From Shinisaurus crocodilurus (Eukaryota; Chordata; Lepidosauria; Squamata; Shinisauridae): a DNA stretch of 64,000 nucleotides. Shown piece by piece: positions 1-11,159 of this stretch (position 1 is its first letter; each line of letters begins with the position of its first letter). The notes under the pieces are model-generated. The model searched no databases. It was not told the origin of the DNA and was given only the letters and a program-made list of their open reading frames with translations. The stretch lies in NCBI GenBank assembly GCA_021292165.1, contig CM037879.1, forward strand, positions 280,749,772-280,813,771, in the 5' to 3' direction. The translations under genes and the position numbers were made by a program.

Positions 1-74
1 TCTCCTTTTGTCTTCAGCTGGGCACAGAGTAAATGCAGCCCCTTTTTTATGATTTGCTTTCACCCATATTACCG

Positions 75-852
75 TAGTTTGTTTCACATTTTAATGCAAA
101 GTTATCAGATTGGCACTTCGTAAATCTACACATGAAATGGAACACAGAGAGATGGTGAGATTTGCGCTTTCCCCAAATTTTGCAGTGCACTTTGCAAATT
201 AAACGTGCACACAAACATGCATGTAATAGGGGGAAATGTGCACAACAAAGGATATAATGGGGAAATGCACTGGGGAAAGTGCATGATAGGGGAAAGTGCA
301 CACAAAGTAAGTATATTCAGGGCTATTACCATATTAGGGTAATAGCCCTTTACTAGGAATGGATGAGCTTGTCAAGTTCAACTCTGCTCCGTTTCTCATT
401 TTTCCAATACTAAGTTCATTCCGTCCCAGTTCTGCATCAGTTTGTGAAATATTTTAAGTCTGCCTGAAAATTCGTATGGTGCTTTTGTTTTTGTTTTTTT
501 GCATGCATTTCTCAAAATGTAAGCATTTTTGTACACACTTGTCCAAATGTACACTTTTTTTGCAAGCGGTTTCCCGCAATACGATGCATTTTCATGCACG
601 CTTTTCCTGAGTATACTTACTTTGTGTGCATTTTCCCCTATCATGCACTTTCCCCAGTGCATTTCCCCATTATATCCTTTGTTGTGCACATTTCCCCCTA
701 TTACATGCATGTTTGTGTGCACGTTTAATTTGCAAAGTGCACTGCAAAATTTGGGGAAAGCGCAAATCTCACCATCTCTCTGTGTTCCATTTCATGTGTA
801 GATTTACGAAGTGCCAATCTGATAAGTTTGCATTAAAATGTGAAACAAACTA
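75..852. repeat. Long inverted repeat, MITE-8 fold-back
   Basis: The left arm (75-321) and right arm (606-852) are reverse complements over 247 bp with no gaps and only three mismatches by eye. The spacer (322-605) is unique A+T-rich DNA. A small hairpin, GGCTATTACC / GGTAATAGCC, sits at 321-347. Both arms are rich in TGCAC and GCATG steps. Open frames on both strands here are mirror images of one another and are artefacts of the symmetry. Related diverged DNA occurs at 1,380-1,745 and 26,375-26,530, so this looks like a fold-back transposon or a MITE with long arms. No target duplication was found outside the arms. Confidence 0.85.
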
Positions 853-909
853 ATTTCTCACCCACCCCCACCCTTCACAGGCATCAGTTGTGTGTGGAGT
901 AACTATAGC

Positions 910-1055
910 CAGGGCTTTTTTTCTGGTGGAACTCACCGGAACTGAGTTCCAGCACCTTTTCTTCTATTAATTGCATTACAATTTAATTGCCATCTACTCC
1001 CAAGGAAATGTAATCCAAGAGTTCCAGTACCCTTTTCTCCAGAAAAAAAGCACTG
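910..1055. mobile_element. MITE-2, hAT-like, 8-bp TSD
   Basis: The element is 146 bp with TIRs reading GGCTTTTTTTCTGG on the left and CCAGAAAAAAAGC on the right. It is flanked by the perfect 8-bp duplication ACTATAGC (902-909 and 1,056-1,063). An 8-bp duplication with CAG..CTG termini is the hAT signature. It has no coding capacity. A second copy is at 63,320-63,465. Confidence 0.85.
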
Positions 1056-1179
1056 ACTATAGCTCAGTGCTGTCCCACTCATCTCCAGTTCAAATATCCC
1101 CAAGTCTCAGGGCCGAAGACTACCTTGGCCTGAGGTGCCCAAGATCATGGACTGAGAATGTTCATCAGTCACAGGAGAT

Positions 1180-1234
1180 CAGGGGTGGGCAAATGTGGCC
1201 CTCCAGATGTTTTCACCTACAACTCCCATCATCC
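1180..1234 (+). mobile_element. hAT-like MITE fragment, left half
   Basis: Begins CAGGGGTGGGCAAA and runs into an 'ACAACTCCCATCATCC' arm, the same arrangement as the complete element at 44,074-44,186. The right half is missing. Confidence 0.5.
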
Positions 1235-1379
1235 TTATCCTTAGAAGGTCTGTGCCAGTTTCCCCCTCCTCTTCTCATAATGTGTAATTGAGGAAACCCA
1301 TGACATTACATCACTGTTACGCATTTCCCTTCTCCTTCCCACCCATCCACCCCCAGCAGGACCCAATAATGTGGAGTGA

Positions 1380-1745
1380 TAACTAGGGTTCAGTCTGCAT
1401 TTTAATCTGAATTTACTTAATTTCACACTTTCGAACCACTATGCAAACCAAAACTCAGTAAACCTTCAAAATCCACATTCCTCCACACACATTTTACAAT
1501 GGAGTTCTTCCCCCCCCCCACAAAAATGCATACAAAAATGCATATATTTGGAGAAATAATAATGTCCAAAAATGCTGAGTATTAGGGAAATTGCTTGCAA
1601 AACTGTGTATATTAGGCAAGAATGCAGACAAATATGCATGTGTTAGGAGACATGCACACAAAAAATACTTATGAATTTGCATGCTAACTTTATCATGCTA
1701 AAATTCTCAAAGTTCAGCATGAGCCAGATTTAAGACTGGATAAAT
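1380..1745. repeat. Diverged MITE-8-like A+T-rich repeat
   Basis: Contains repeated 'AAAAATGCATA' and 'TATGCATGTGTTAGG' steps and the 'TTTCACACTTTCGAACCA' segment that recurs inverted at 26,460-26,500. It is probably an older copy of the fold-back family at 75-852. Confidence 0.5.
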
Positions 1746-3690
1746 TCTCAAAGTCCGAAGTGAACTGAACTTAAGATTGGGGGGAAAAAAATGAGAAACT
1801 GAGAGGAATCAAGATTGACAGATTCATCCATCCCTAGCGATAATTTTACATCACACCTTTCTCTCCAGTATGAGGAGAGGTAGATGAATGCAACTTGGGG
1901 ATTCTGTTTTGGGTAACAGCCTTGCAGTCTAGTTCCGGCAGTTCCATATATATCCAAGGCAGCTGCTTCTATGCTTGCCAACAGTTTACCCTGGACCAAG
2001 AGGAAAACGAATGGTAGTTAAAGCCTTAACACCTGAACTCTTGAGGTTGTAGGAACCTATGTGGATATGGAAATAATTGTTAGCGTAAGCACTGGAGCAC
2101 CAAAAAAGAAATCACCGAGTCCAAACCACTTAAATATCTCCAGACTATCAAAGCTACGGATGCCTTGATAGAACAGTACAAATCTTATAATCGACCGTAA
2201 GTCACAGCTAAGACCTTGGTTTCCCCCATGTGTCTGCAAGTGGAAAAGGACCAAGAGGGTAATTTATCCAAGCCCAGGGTAATGAAGTGTTAACCAAAAC
2301 CAGATGAAGTTATTACTACAACCACAGGCCACAAAACACAAAAGGGAGGAGAGAGAAATCTCCGGGGGCCGGGGCGAGATGGGGAGGCTCCTTGTTTCAT
2401 CCGTCTTTTGCTTTGTGGATCACCTAAAGGCACTGACCAAAAAAAAAAAAAAAAAGAGGGAAAAAATGAGGCAATGCAATTGGCATAAAGTGATTCATTA
2501 GCTCTAATGAACAATGCCGATCATATTGTCTGTAAAATACGGTTGATGGACATTGATGCATATGTGCCTTAACTCATTCTTCCCAACTTTTATTAGGTAC
2601 ATATGTCTATGGCAGACACAAATGAAACATTCCACAACTAGGCTCCCAGCCAAAAACTAATTTATTCTTTAATGTGGTAGTGATTACTTGGTGATTCCTT
2701 GAGTAGAGATGACAGGTCCGCACTAATGGAGTCATACTGTAAGTTAATATAAATCATGACAGAACAATTAATTACAGCAACCGCTGCAAATCCCTTTGTT
2801 AGTTTTCCCCATCACCAGAAGGATTTAATAACGTTCATTTTGCTAAGTTCCAGTGACATTTACAAGTCTTAAACCATTTTTTAATCAAATCAGTACCACA
2901 GCGCTGCTGAATTCAGTTGTGCTACGCTAGCAAGTCTTGGAATGCATTGATACGAACGTTCCCTGCCTTCTGTTTTGAATGAATCATACTGAATCCACAC
3001 ACTTCCTTTTCATTTGTTTATGCTGGATAATTGGTTTTTTTTAAAAAAAAAAAAGATGGGGAGGAAACAATGATGCAGATCAGAATGATTTAAAGGGTAG
3101 ATAGGACTGCCACCACATAGTTGTAATTTAGTATACATGAACATCATCCATGTAGTTCTTTTCTTTAAATCCACAGGGCAGAGATTTTGAATTCCATTTC
3201 ACAGCAGCTCTCAGGGGTCACATTCCAGTGGGGGGTGGAGCTGATGGCAAAGGTTGTGGAGTCACAAAACTACAAAACACATCAGCATATTGTAGCTTAA
3301 GGGCACAATCCTCTGCATGGTGTTTTTTTTTTTTTTGGTCTTTTATTAATAATAAAAACAAAAACAAACAGCACAAAACATTACAAACAAACAAACAAAC
3401 AAAAAAACCTAAAATGGACTCATCTTCCGCTTTTCTCTACAGCAAATATAAGTAACAATGTTTTCTCTACGCTATCATTACAAAGAAAATTCTCTTTTTT
3501 CTATTATCTCCACACACACAAAATTCTTCTTATTCAACATACCCCCGGGTAAACAAATCATTAATTTTCCATTCTCTGCAATTAGAGGCGTCCACTCCGT
3601 GAGAAATGTAGATATTGTCTTTTCGTGAGTTAATGACAGTGAGTTTCGCCATCTCGAGCAACTTCACCAACCATTCTTCTGCTGTAGGAA
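1746..3690. other. Low-repeat stretch, possible conserved non-coding DNA
   Basis: No gene was recognised. Poly-A (2,439-2,455) and poly-T (3,321-3,336) tracts are present. The part from 2,520 to 3,060 is A+T-rich, free of recognised repeats, and holds several TAATTA/ATTAA homeodomain-type cores. That is the texture of a vertebrate conserved non-coding element, but conservation cannot be judged from one sequence. Confidence 0.3.
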
Positions 3691-3814
3691 AATCCTGTGC
3701 ATGTTTAGACAGAAAACGGTCCTACAACTCCCAGCATGCCCCAGCCAGCATGGCTGGCTGGGGCATGCTGAGAATTGTAGGACCGTTTTCTGTCTAAACA
3801 TATTTAGGATTGCA
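3691..3814. mobile_element. Palindromic MITE related to MITE-1
   Basis: Two arms, 3,691-3,748 and 3,752-3,814, form a near-perfect hairpin centred on 3,749-3,751. The arms carry 'GTTTAGACAGAAAACGGTCC' and 'CCCAGCATGCCCCAGCCAGC'. The outer ends read as the common 'GGGTGCAATCCTA' terminus. The right arm is repeated in the adjoining tandem duplication. Confidence 0.65.
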
Positions 3815-4121
3815 CCCTAAAGCTCTTTCTGCCAGGAACTGAACCTTAAGAGAAGCATTTCAACCTTTTATGTAGAAGTGGGGGGGGGGGGTAGCTGTAC
3901 AAAAGCTGGGAAACCACCAAATGATCAGTGGTTGCGGGCTGGCTGGGGCATGCTGGGAATTGTAGGACCGTTTTCTGTCTAAACATATTTAGGATTGCAC
4001 CCTAAAGCTCTTTCTGCCAGGAACTGAACCTTAAGAGAAGCATTTCAACCTTTTATGTAGAAGTGGGGGGGGGGGTAGCTGTACAAAAGCTGGGAAACCA
4101 CCAAATGATCAGTGGTTGCGG
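3752..4121. repeat. 185-bp tandem duplication
   Basis: Unit one (3,752-3,936) and unit two (3,937-4,121) are nearly identical. They differ mainly by one G in a run of about 12 and by an A/G change in 'GCATGCTGAGAATTG'. The unit starts within about 3 bp of the centre of the neighbouring palindrome and contains its right arm plus an older repeat fragment (see 11,160-11,412). Confidence 0.85.
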
Positions 4122-4204
4122 GAAAGGGGGCATGTCTATCTGGGGAACCTTGGGGGGGGCTGTATTTGGCCTCCCCATCCAGAGGCTCTGCACCCTTGCC
4201 ATAG

Positions 4205-4318
4205 GGCATAGAAAGCTGCCTTATAGCAGGTTAGACTATTTGTCCCTTGAGCCCAGAATTGTCTACTCTGGTGGCAGCTCTTTGGGCGTCTCTGGCAGGA
4301 GTCTTTCCCACCATTTAT
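4205..4318 (-). mobile_element. tRNA-derived SINE tail fragment
   Basis: The plus strand reads 'AAAGCTGCCTTATAGCAGG' then 'GGCAGGAGTCTTTCCCA', the reverse complement of the distal part of the lizard SINE whose head is seen at 25,532-25,665. The promoter part is missing. Confidence 0.5.
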
Positions 4319-4406
4319 TTATTTCTATTTGATTTATTAAAACATTTTAAAACCACCTGTCATCCTTGTGGATACCTGGGCAGTATACACATATATTGAA
4401 GCTGCT

Positions 4407-4579
4407 CAGGACCGGTGCAAGGCAGTTTGGTGCCCTAGGCAAGATCAGATATTTAGCGCCCCCCCTTCCCATCTTTGAGGCCGCTGTATTTTTTCCTTCC
4501 CAGAGCGTTCTTTCTGGCGCCCCCTTCGCCCTGCGCCCTAGGCAGCTGCCTAGTTGGCCTAATGGTAGCACCGGCCCTG
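4407..4579. mobile_element. hAT-like MITE in an L2 LINE, 8-bp TSD
   Basis: Ends are CAGGACCGGTGC and GCACCGGCCCTG, with the perfect duplication AAGCTGCT at 4,399-4,406 and 4,580-4,587. Removing the element plus one duplication restores an L2 reading frame, which independently confirms the borders. Confidence 0.85.
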
Positions 4580-5057
4580 AAGCTGCTGCTGCTTTTAACC
4601 TATAAAGCCTTACATGGCTTGGAGCCGTAACACCTGATGGAATGCCTCTTCCAGCCTGAATCTACCCAGACAATATTATCATCTTCTGAGGCCTTCCTCC
4701 GAGTGCCACTTCCAAGGGAGGCTCAGAGGGTGGCAACAAGGGAGAGGGCCTCCTCAGAGGTGCCCTCCCCCGATTGTGGAATGATCTCCGCACTGAGCCC
4801 CGCCTGGCACCAACACTGCCATCTTGTTTGGCACCAGGTTAGGACTGCCCTCTTTCCCCAGGCATTTAATGGCATGATGGGGCATTTATGTCAGCTGCTT
4901 TGACAGGTCTAGTTTGTATTGAAATTGTTTTAGCTGTTAAATTGTTTTTAACTTTTGTATATTGAGAAATTTTACGTAGTATTTTACTGTATTTGTGATC
5001 TGTGTTTTTGTGTATTGTGGTGAACTGCCCAGGGTACTTGCCCATTGGGCAGTATAG

Positions 5058-5058
5058 A

Positions 5059-5103
<45 letters not shown>
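5058..5103 (+). repeat. (GAT)n microsatellite
   Basis: About 15 GAT repeats form the 3' tail of the L2-like LINE. It encodes poly-Ser or poly-His runs in minus-strand frames, which are not genes. Confidence 0.9.
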
Positions 5104-5187
5104 ACATAATGCAATAAAAATGCATCATCACAATCGAAACAAAGAAGGCAACAAATAAAATAGAACAGACAAAATCAACCAATTAAT

Positions 5188-5778
5188 GGGCAATATCCAA
5201 TGCTGCTAATTCGCCAGCTCTAAACACTTTGCGCTAGTGGGAACAACCACTAGCACAACAGGAAGCTGGCACATCCCAGGAAACTAGCCAAAACTACCAC
5301 TTCCAGAATGGGACACTGTTGGCGGGAGCTCCCTTCTGTGAGCTCTGCTGGCTTGTCCCATTCCAGAAGTGGTAGTTCTGGCTAGTTTCTGGTTATGCCA
5401 GGCAGTGCTCGCTTCCCATTGCACTAGTGGCCATTCCTGCTAGTACACCAGCAGCATTGCCCAATATGCCCAGGTAAACAAAAAGATTTTGGGCTGGCAC
5501 CAAAGCAATTGCCATGTTGGTGCCATTCTCTGTTGCCAGTTCTCTGCCATTGTCTATGGTCCCTCCACAAACCATGCAGAGTCCTAGGGGCACTCTGCAA
5601 TCTTTGGAGGGCCAACTGACCTGCAAACCCCCTGACATTTCACCAGCACCAATGGTGAAACTACTACACAATATGAGAAAGATGAAGCGACCACCAAAAA
5701 CGGCAGCCTTCTGTGAAGTTCTCCACTCTGTAACACCCAATGCAACCTAACCTGTGGCGTGACGTCAACATATTGCCC
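5188..5778. mobile_element. MITE-5, TIR element with internal hairpin
   Basis: Termini are GGGCAATATCC and GGATATTGCCC-like (ATATTGCCC), flanked by AAT on both sides (5,185-5,187; 5,779-5,781), which suggests a 3-bp duplication. Inside, 5,278-5,314 and 5,354-5,393 are inverted copies sharing 'CTACCACTTCCAGAATGGG'. Related copies are at 8,254-8,546, 25,700-26,141 and 54,820-55,311. No transposase frame is present. Confidence 0.65.
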
Positions 5779-5799
5779 AATTTATGACCCCTGCTCCAA

Positions 5800-7598
5800 G
5801 TCATTGAGTGCCACCTGGGGGGGGGGGGGCTGAGAGACACACTGCAAGGACATCAGGACACAAAGTTTTATTGCATGTTATTATGGTAACAGGAAAGACG
5901 GCTGCCTGACACTGGGAAGCCTGTAACCTGCTGTGGCCTGGGACCGAGAGTCCTCTGAGACAGGTTCTTAGTGGCAGCGACTCCAAGGAAGAATCAGAAC
6001 CAGTTCCCAGGCCTTCGTTAAGTCAGGCCCGCTACCTTGCATCCTGCACCCCCTGTCCTCTTGATTCGCCACTGCCCTCTGACTCTAGGGAGTGGACTTC
6101 GGGCTCCTCCAGTACGCAGGGAGGCTCCGGGGTGCACTCTCCACTCCCTCACCACTCAGAAGAAGCCAATGACTGTGGAAAGGGACGCTGGCTTTTCCAG
6201 AAAGCCAGATGCACCACTTGAGGAGGTGGAGTGGAGCCCCCAAAAGGACTCTCCTCCTGGCCTGGCTATAAAACCCTGCCCCATTGCTCTTAAGCCAGTG
6301 CTGGGGTAACCTGTCAGTACTCCAGTTGCCAGGCTGCTCTCCGTGGTCCTGAACTCACTCCCAACAAGACCTTGGCTGGTCCTTGACGTGCTGTGAGACT
6401 GAAACTGCCCACCACCACCCCCATTCCAGTTGCCGAGATGGACAAATAATCTGATGTTATATAAGTCAGCTTCCTCTGTGTGAATGAGCCGTCAAATGCC
6501 ACAAACAGAATGTTTCTATTGCCTTGACCACAAGGCCTTTTCACATGCCCAGCTGCTGAATCAGTCGATTGCTGAGATAGCATAATGAGCGTGCGTGCAT
6601 GCACTGATCCTTAAATTAAGTCATCACTGAAGAACGGGGCTGTATCCAGCTGGTAGCTTTCTATACCTCCGGCCGTGCACTTTAGCACTGAACTGGAAGT
6701 GCAAGAAGAGTAAAAGAGAAAGGGTTGTGCGAGGTTGTGAGGTTATAGCGCAACGATCCCATCACAATCTGCCATTTCAAATGTGCTGGCCTGTCAACCG
6801 TGCACACATAGCCATACACCAGTCCCCACTGTGCCATTTGAATGACTGGGTATCAGTCTGGTGATGACTGCCACTACCCTGTTGGTGTGGTGCTGGGAGA
6901 TTTTAAAATCCAATCTGTGTGCTATCAACTGCCTGGACTTCCACACACAGATCTTAGCGGAGCTCACCCCCCTGTGCAGCATGAAGTGTGCAGAACCAGC
7001 CTTATCAGCCCAGCTTGCCCTTGTTATGACACTTGCTTCCAGCTTCCCCGTTTGCAGATTAATCCATGGAGTCAGGAAACACTCTGTAACACCACAGGTC
7101 TAATTCTACCTGTTTATTCACTTAGCAAGTAAAGTTCTACAGAGTATACATTTCCTAGTTACAGTCCATGTGCAGAGCATAAATGCATAGCAAGCATTAA
7201 GTCCAGTGGAGTAAGTTGAGCTTCACTCCACCTCAGCAAAAGCATTACATTGTTGCAGGAACAAAGGAAAAGAACAAGATGGAGGAGGAGAAGAAAACCT
7301 TCCCCTTAAAATGGCTTCTGCCTGAACAACTTAGTACGTCATCAGAACATACAAACCATGTGACTAGCTTGTTCCTTTCCCACAGTTCTGGTTCTCATGC
7401 ATCTGCATGCCGTAGGGCTTATGGGTTTCGGATATGCGGTATCCACACGCCTGATGCTGAAGAAATCCTCAAGGCTGTACTGGAAAATATAGTGACATAT
7501 TAATGACATTTCCTTCTTGGTTTGTTTGGTTGTTGTTTTGTTTTTAAAACATCTGTTTTGCAAATTAATCCCGATTCTTCAAACACTTAGCGCCCAAT
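5800..7598. other. No recognised gene; unclassified DNA
   Basis: A C+T-rich stretch at 5,900-6,330 includes a TATAAAA motif at 6,265-6,271 and could be part of an old LTR, but no borders were found. The rest, to 7,598, shows no family I recognise. Frames over 90 codons in this stretch have no recognisable domain. Confidence 0.3.
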
Positions 7599-7606
7599 GT
7601 CTGCTG

Positions 7607-8032
7607 CAGGACGGGTGTCAAGGGTGGACATGGTTAGGCCCCTGCTGAGGGCCAACACCCCACCAGGGGCCTAGTGACAAGAGCCCACTGGACTTGCTCC
7701 TCCTCTTCACCATTGTAGCCTGCTTGCTCACCTGCCTCTTGTTCTGGCCAAGACAACGGTGATGGTGAGGAGGAGGAGGAGGAGGAGGAGGAGGAGGAGG
7801 AGGAGGAGGAGGAGGAGGAGGAGATGGAGATGGAGATGGAGATGGAGATGCCACTGCCAAGTTGCTCACAGTCTCCCTGCCTGTCAAGCAAGCAAGTGGG
7901 AGCAATGATGAGAAAGAGGGGGAGGAGCAAGAGCAGCTGGTGACCATGGCGATGAGAAGGAAGACTCACTGAGGGAGGGGCCCACTGAGGGTGCCTTGCC
8001 CGTGGGCCCTCCAAAACCTGGAGCCAGCACTG
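7607..8032. mobile_element. MITE-4, hAT-like, near-perfect 8-bp TSD
   Basis: Runs from CAGGACGGGTGTCAAGG to CTGGAGCCAGCACTG. The flanks are GTCTGCTG (7,599-7,606) and GTCTACTG (8,033-8,040), an 8-bp duplication with one difference. Relatives are at 21,665-21,998 (complete) and 17,505-17,690 (partial). An expanded purine repeat lies inside. Confidence 0.8.
7766..7851 (+). repeat. (GGA)n running into (GATGGA)n
   Basis: About 18 GAG/GGA triplets are followed by a hexamer array GATGGA. The array lies inside MITE-4; the sister copy at 21,800 has only 'AGAAGGAGGAGTAGGAG', so the expansion occurred in this copy. Confidence 0.85.
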
Positions 8033-8040
8033 GTCTACTG

Positions 8041-8215
8041 GCTGCTTGGTTTTATTGTGTGATTTTATATTGCTGTCCATTTTATTTTATGGTTTTTGTT
8101 TTTGTTTTTAGATGATTGTTCTTATCCTGTTTCTTTTTGTAAGCCGCCCAGGGAGCCTTTTGGCTGATGGGCGGTGAACAAATATAATAAACAAACAAAC
8201 AAACAAGAAAGAAAG
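8041..8215 (+). mobile_element. L2-like LINE 3' tail
   Basis: 'TTTATTGTGTGATTTTATAT' and 'GAGCCTTTTGGCTGATGGGC' match the 3' end at 46,737-46,890 almost base for base. Ends in (AAAC)n. Confidence 0.7.
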
Positions 8216-8253
8216 AAAAAAGAAAGAAAGAAGTAAATTCCCCCCTCATATCT

Positions 8254-8546
8254 AGGGGCAGTATCCCGTACTGCCACTGTGCCTCCCCTCATCCCAGTGC
8301 GCATGCAGGAACCACTGCAAGCACAACAGGAACTAGCACTTCCTAAAGCAACCCCCGGAAATGAGCGGAAACGCTTCGTTCGTTCTGGAACAGGACAGGT
8401 CTGCGGAGCTGCCTTCTGTGAGCTCTGTGGACCTCCCCATTTCTGCCCATTCCTAATCGCTTTAGGAACCACTAGCTCCCTGTTGCACTAGAAATAGGTC
8501 CCACTAGCATGGGGGGGGGAAGAGAGAGAGCATTGGGACACTGCCC
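8254..8546. mobile_element. MITE-5 copy
   Basis: Ends AGGGGCAGTATCCCG and GGGACACTGCCC, with CATATCT on both sides (8,247-8,253; 8,547-8,553). An internal 'GGAACTAGCACTTCC' block pairs with 'GGAACCACTAGCTCCC', as in the larger copy at 5,188. The exact duplication length (7 or 8 bp) is unsettled and differs from the 3 bp at the first copy. Confidence 0.6.
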
Positions 8547-8559
8547 CATATCTCCAGAT

Positions 8560-10212
8560 ATGTATTAGGGTAATATTTAATATTTGTAAAGTAGATTTAC
8601 AAGGCGATCACAAACATTGTGCATAACAAAATCTTTTCTCTTGCTGGGGATGTAGAGGTCACATGGTTAGGCCACCTGACAGGGCTGGCCCTACCATGAG
8701 GCAGAGTGAGGCAGCTGTCTCAGGCAGCAGACTGCTGGGAGGCAGGAACCAATGGCAAGAAGGTGTTCATGGCCAGAGCAACCTGTATGCTCCCTCAAGC
8801 TAACCTGCTACCCTTGGTTGTGGATGTGGAGATGACACTGTCCCCTCGTCAATGTTGAAGTCAGATTGAACTGCTAATCTGGTTGGCTTCAAATGTGGGA
8901 GTGGGAAGTGCCATCTTGTCCTTCCCTTCAGGCAGCAAAATGTCTTCGACCAGCCTTGGTCACTTACCTATATTCCTGAAGGATTGTGAGATTGAGTCCT
9001 GTGTTTTACAACACCAAATAGCGGCCGTTAATCAACCTGGAACGTAATAGGACCATCGCCTACTGGATTTCAAAAATCAAAAGAATTGGATATAACATGC
9101 CCTGCATCACCTCCGTGTATCCCATAGTCCATGAAACAAGTGTGACTCTACCACAGCAGCCAATGCATGAGAAACATTTCAAGCCAATGTTGGACTTTCC
9201 TCTGATCGATGGCAACAGTGGATCTTTTGAAGCCAACTTGGATAGGATCAGGACGAAGCCTCTTATCTTTCAGGATGAAATGGCTTTGATATTTCGGCCT
9301 TGTTTTTATCAACACATGGATTTCTGAGCGCTTTGATGACATGGTTTCATCTCCCTGGGATATTTCACTTCACAGTGCTAAAAAAATAAAGAAAATTTAA
9401 AACAAAACGAAACAAAGGAATATATAGATCTTGCAATGGTTGTTTTCCAGCTCTCTAAACAACTGTAGCAGCAGCAACAGTCTGAAGGGCTGCGACACCG
9501 TGCTTCATTCAGAACACTGCCTTTTTCCTCCACACGGACTGTATCCATATTTCCAACAATAAGTCTCAGATCTTCACGATCCCCAGGGGACCTACCCCCC
9601 TGGTCATGGAATAAGAACACAAAATGCATCAGCAATGAATAATAAAAGAGGGGCAGAAGTAAACCTTCAAAGGCACTGCGAGCTCTAAGGTCCGAGGTCT
9701 TTGGAGACCTTTGTGTCACATCTCTCCTGTTTATCTTCTTGCTTTATTCATTCATTCTGGAGCGATTCAATAACAACAACAACATTGTCTCAAGTTCTCA
9801 CGTGGACCTGCAGAACACATGGAGGGAAAGAGCTGAGGAGACGCCCTTGGTGTATTGGTTGGTTGGCATTAAACCAAAGCGGAAAAATATTTCAGGGACA
9901 AACAAAAAGGAGCAGCTCTGGGTTTATGAGACAGAGGCTGCAAGTCTAAGTCTCTTGAAGAATCTTGCTTCTTCTTTTTTTTTTTTAAAGAAAGTGACTT
10001 ATGAGAGGTATGTATACCTTGCTCTTACATGAGCTGCCAGTTGTCTCCCATCCAGATTACGGATCAGGCCGACACTTGATTAGATTCAGCAATGTTGCAG
10101 CAACTGTTGCTTCCAGGCTATGTCCTAAGCCTCAGAAGCCTGCTGTCTTGGGAAGTATTTGACTTCAGTTCATTAGCACTAGATTTTATAGGAGTGGGAG
10201 GAAGCATCTTAT
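8560..10212. other. No recognised gene; low-repeat stretch
   Basis: An old hAT-like fragment lies at 8,680-8,760 ('CAGGGCTGGCCCTACC', 'GAGGCAGAGTGAGGCAG'). From about 9,000 to 9,950 no known repeat is visible. A 76-codon plus frame at 9,097-9,327 has no recognisable motif or splice context, so I do not call it. Confidence 0.3.
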
Positions 10213-10745
10213 AAGAACATAAGAAGAGCCATGCTGGATCAGAGCAATGGTCCATCTAGTCCAGCATTCAGTTCACACAGTGGCCAACCAGCTCCCCAAG
10301 GGAAACCCAGAAGCAGGACATGAGTACAACAGCACCCTCCCACACATGTTCCCCAGCAACTGGTGTACATAGGCCTACTGCCTCTGATACTGGAGGTAGC
10401 ATATAGCCAATCAGGAGTAGATTCATAGATTTATAGATCATAGAGTTGGAAAGGGGCTACAAGGCCATCTAGTCCAACCCCCTGCTCAATGCAGGAAACT
10501 AGAGGAGGGGTCTCCCATCCAAGTAATAACCAGGCCTGACCCTGCTTAGCTTTCCACGTTCAGACAAGCACCTTCTCCTCCATGAATTTGTCCAATCCCC
10601 TTTTAAATCCTTCCAAATTGGTGGCCATCACTACATCTTGTGGAAATGAATTCCATAGTTTAACTCTGCGAAAGACATCCTTCTTTTTATCTGTCCTGAA
10701 TCTCTCACCAATCAGCTTCATGGGATGAATCCAGGTCCTAGTATT
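10213..10745 (-). mobile_element. CR1-like LINE 3' end, interrupted
   Basis: Plus-strand landmarks 'AAGAACATAAGAAGAGCC' (3' end) and 'CTCCATGAATTTGTCCAATC' bracket a minus-strand CR1-like C-terminus and 3' UTR, as at 27,662-28,702. A 5S-derived SINE fragment (10,424-10,575) interrupts it. Confidence 0.65.
10424..10575 (-). mobile_element. 5S rRNA-derived SINE fragment in CR1
   Basis: The minus strand carries 'AAAGCTAAGCAGGGTCAGG' followed by 'GGATGGGAGACCCCTCC', the internal control region of 5S rRNA, then a CR1-like tail 'CCAACTCTATGATC'. The 5' end is truncated near 10,575. It lies inside the CR1-like fragment. Confidence 0.7.
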
Positions 10746-11159
10746 TTAAGAGAGGGAGGAAAATGTCTACCTGTCCACTTTCTCTACACCATGCATAATT
10801 CTGTACACCTCTATCATGCCTCCCCTTACTCGCCTTTTTTTTTTTTTTTAACTACAAGCACCTTCTAATGCTGGGTGTGTGAGTGCTAGCATGCGAAAGA
10901 AAAACATGAGATATGGTTCCTTACTTCTATCATGCAGGTAGCACATGTTGCTTGGTTCTTGGTTGCAGAGGGAGAGAGGAAGAGGAGGAGGAGGAAGAAG
11001 TAGTAGGAAAGGAGCTGATACAAGTTACAGGACACCAAGGGGATGAGCTATACATTCTCTGTTTCCTCCTAGTGCCTAGAGAGCATGCATGCGGAGTTGT
11101 TCTTCCTCTCATCCAACAGATGGGGCCAAAGGCAAAAGGGGCTGGAGCAAAGAGAAAAA

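Larger units (their letters stand above)
4340..5104 (+). mobile_element. L2-like LINE 3' end, split by a MITE
   Basis: If 4,407-4,579 and one copy of its target duplication are skipped, the frame reads LKLLLLLTYKALHGLEP, the L2-type pattern near the C-terminus of the second ORF. Degraded ORF and 3' UTR follow. The tail 'ACTTGCCCATTGGGCAGTAT' runs into (GAT)n at 5,058-5,103. It is a 5'-truncated dead copy. Confidence 0.7.

Noticed and set aside
47..853. Mirror-image open frames on both strands
   Set aside because: They come from the inverted repeat; no domain, and a real gene is not expected to be duplicated head to head in this way.
4866..5182. Poly-Ser and poly-His frames
   Set aside because: Translations of the (GAT)n LINE tail.
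7618..8080. Pro-, Ser- and Asp-rich 109-148 codon minus frames
   Set aside because: Produced by the (GGA)n/(GATGGA)n array inside MITE-4.
9097..9327. 76-codon plus frame in low-repeat DNA
   Set aside because: Looks unique but has no acceptor or donor of quality and no recognised motif; not enough to call.
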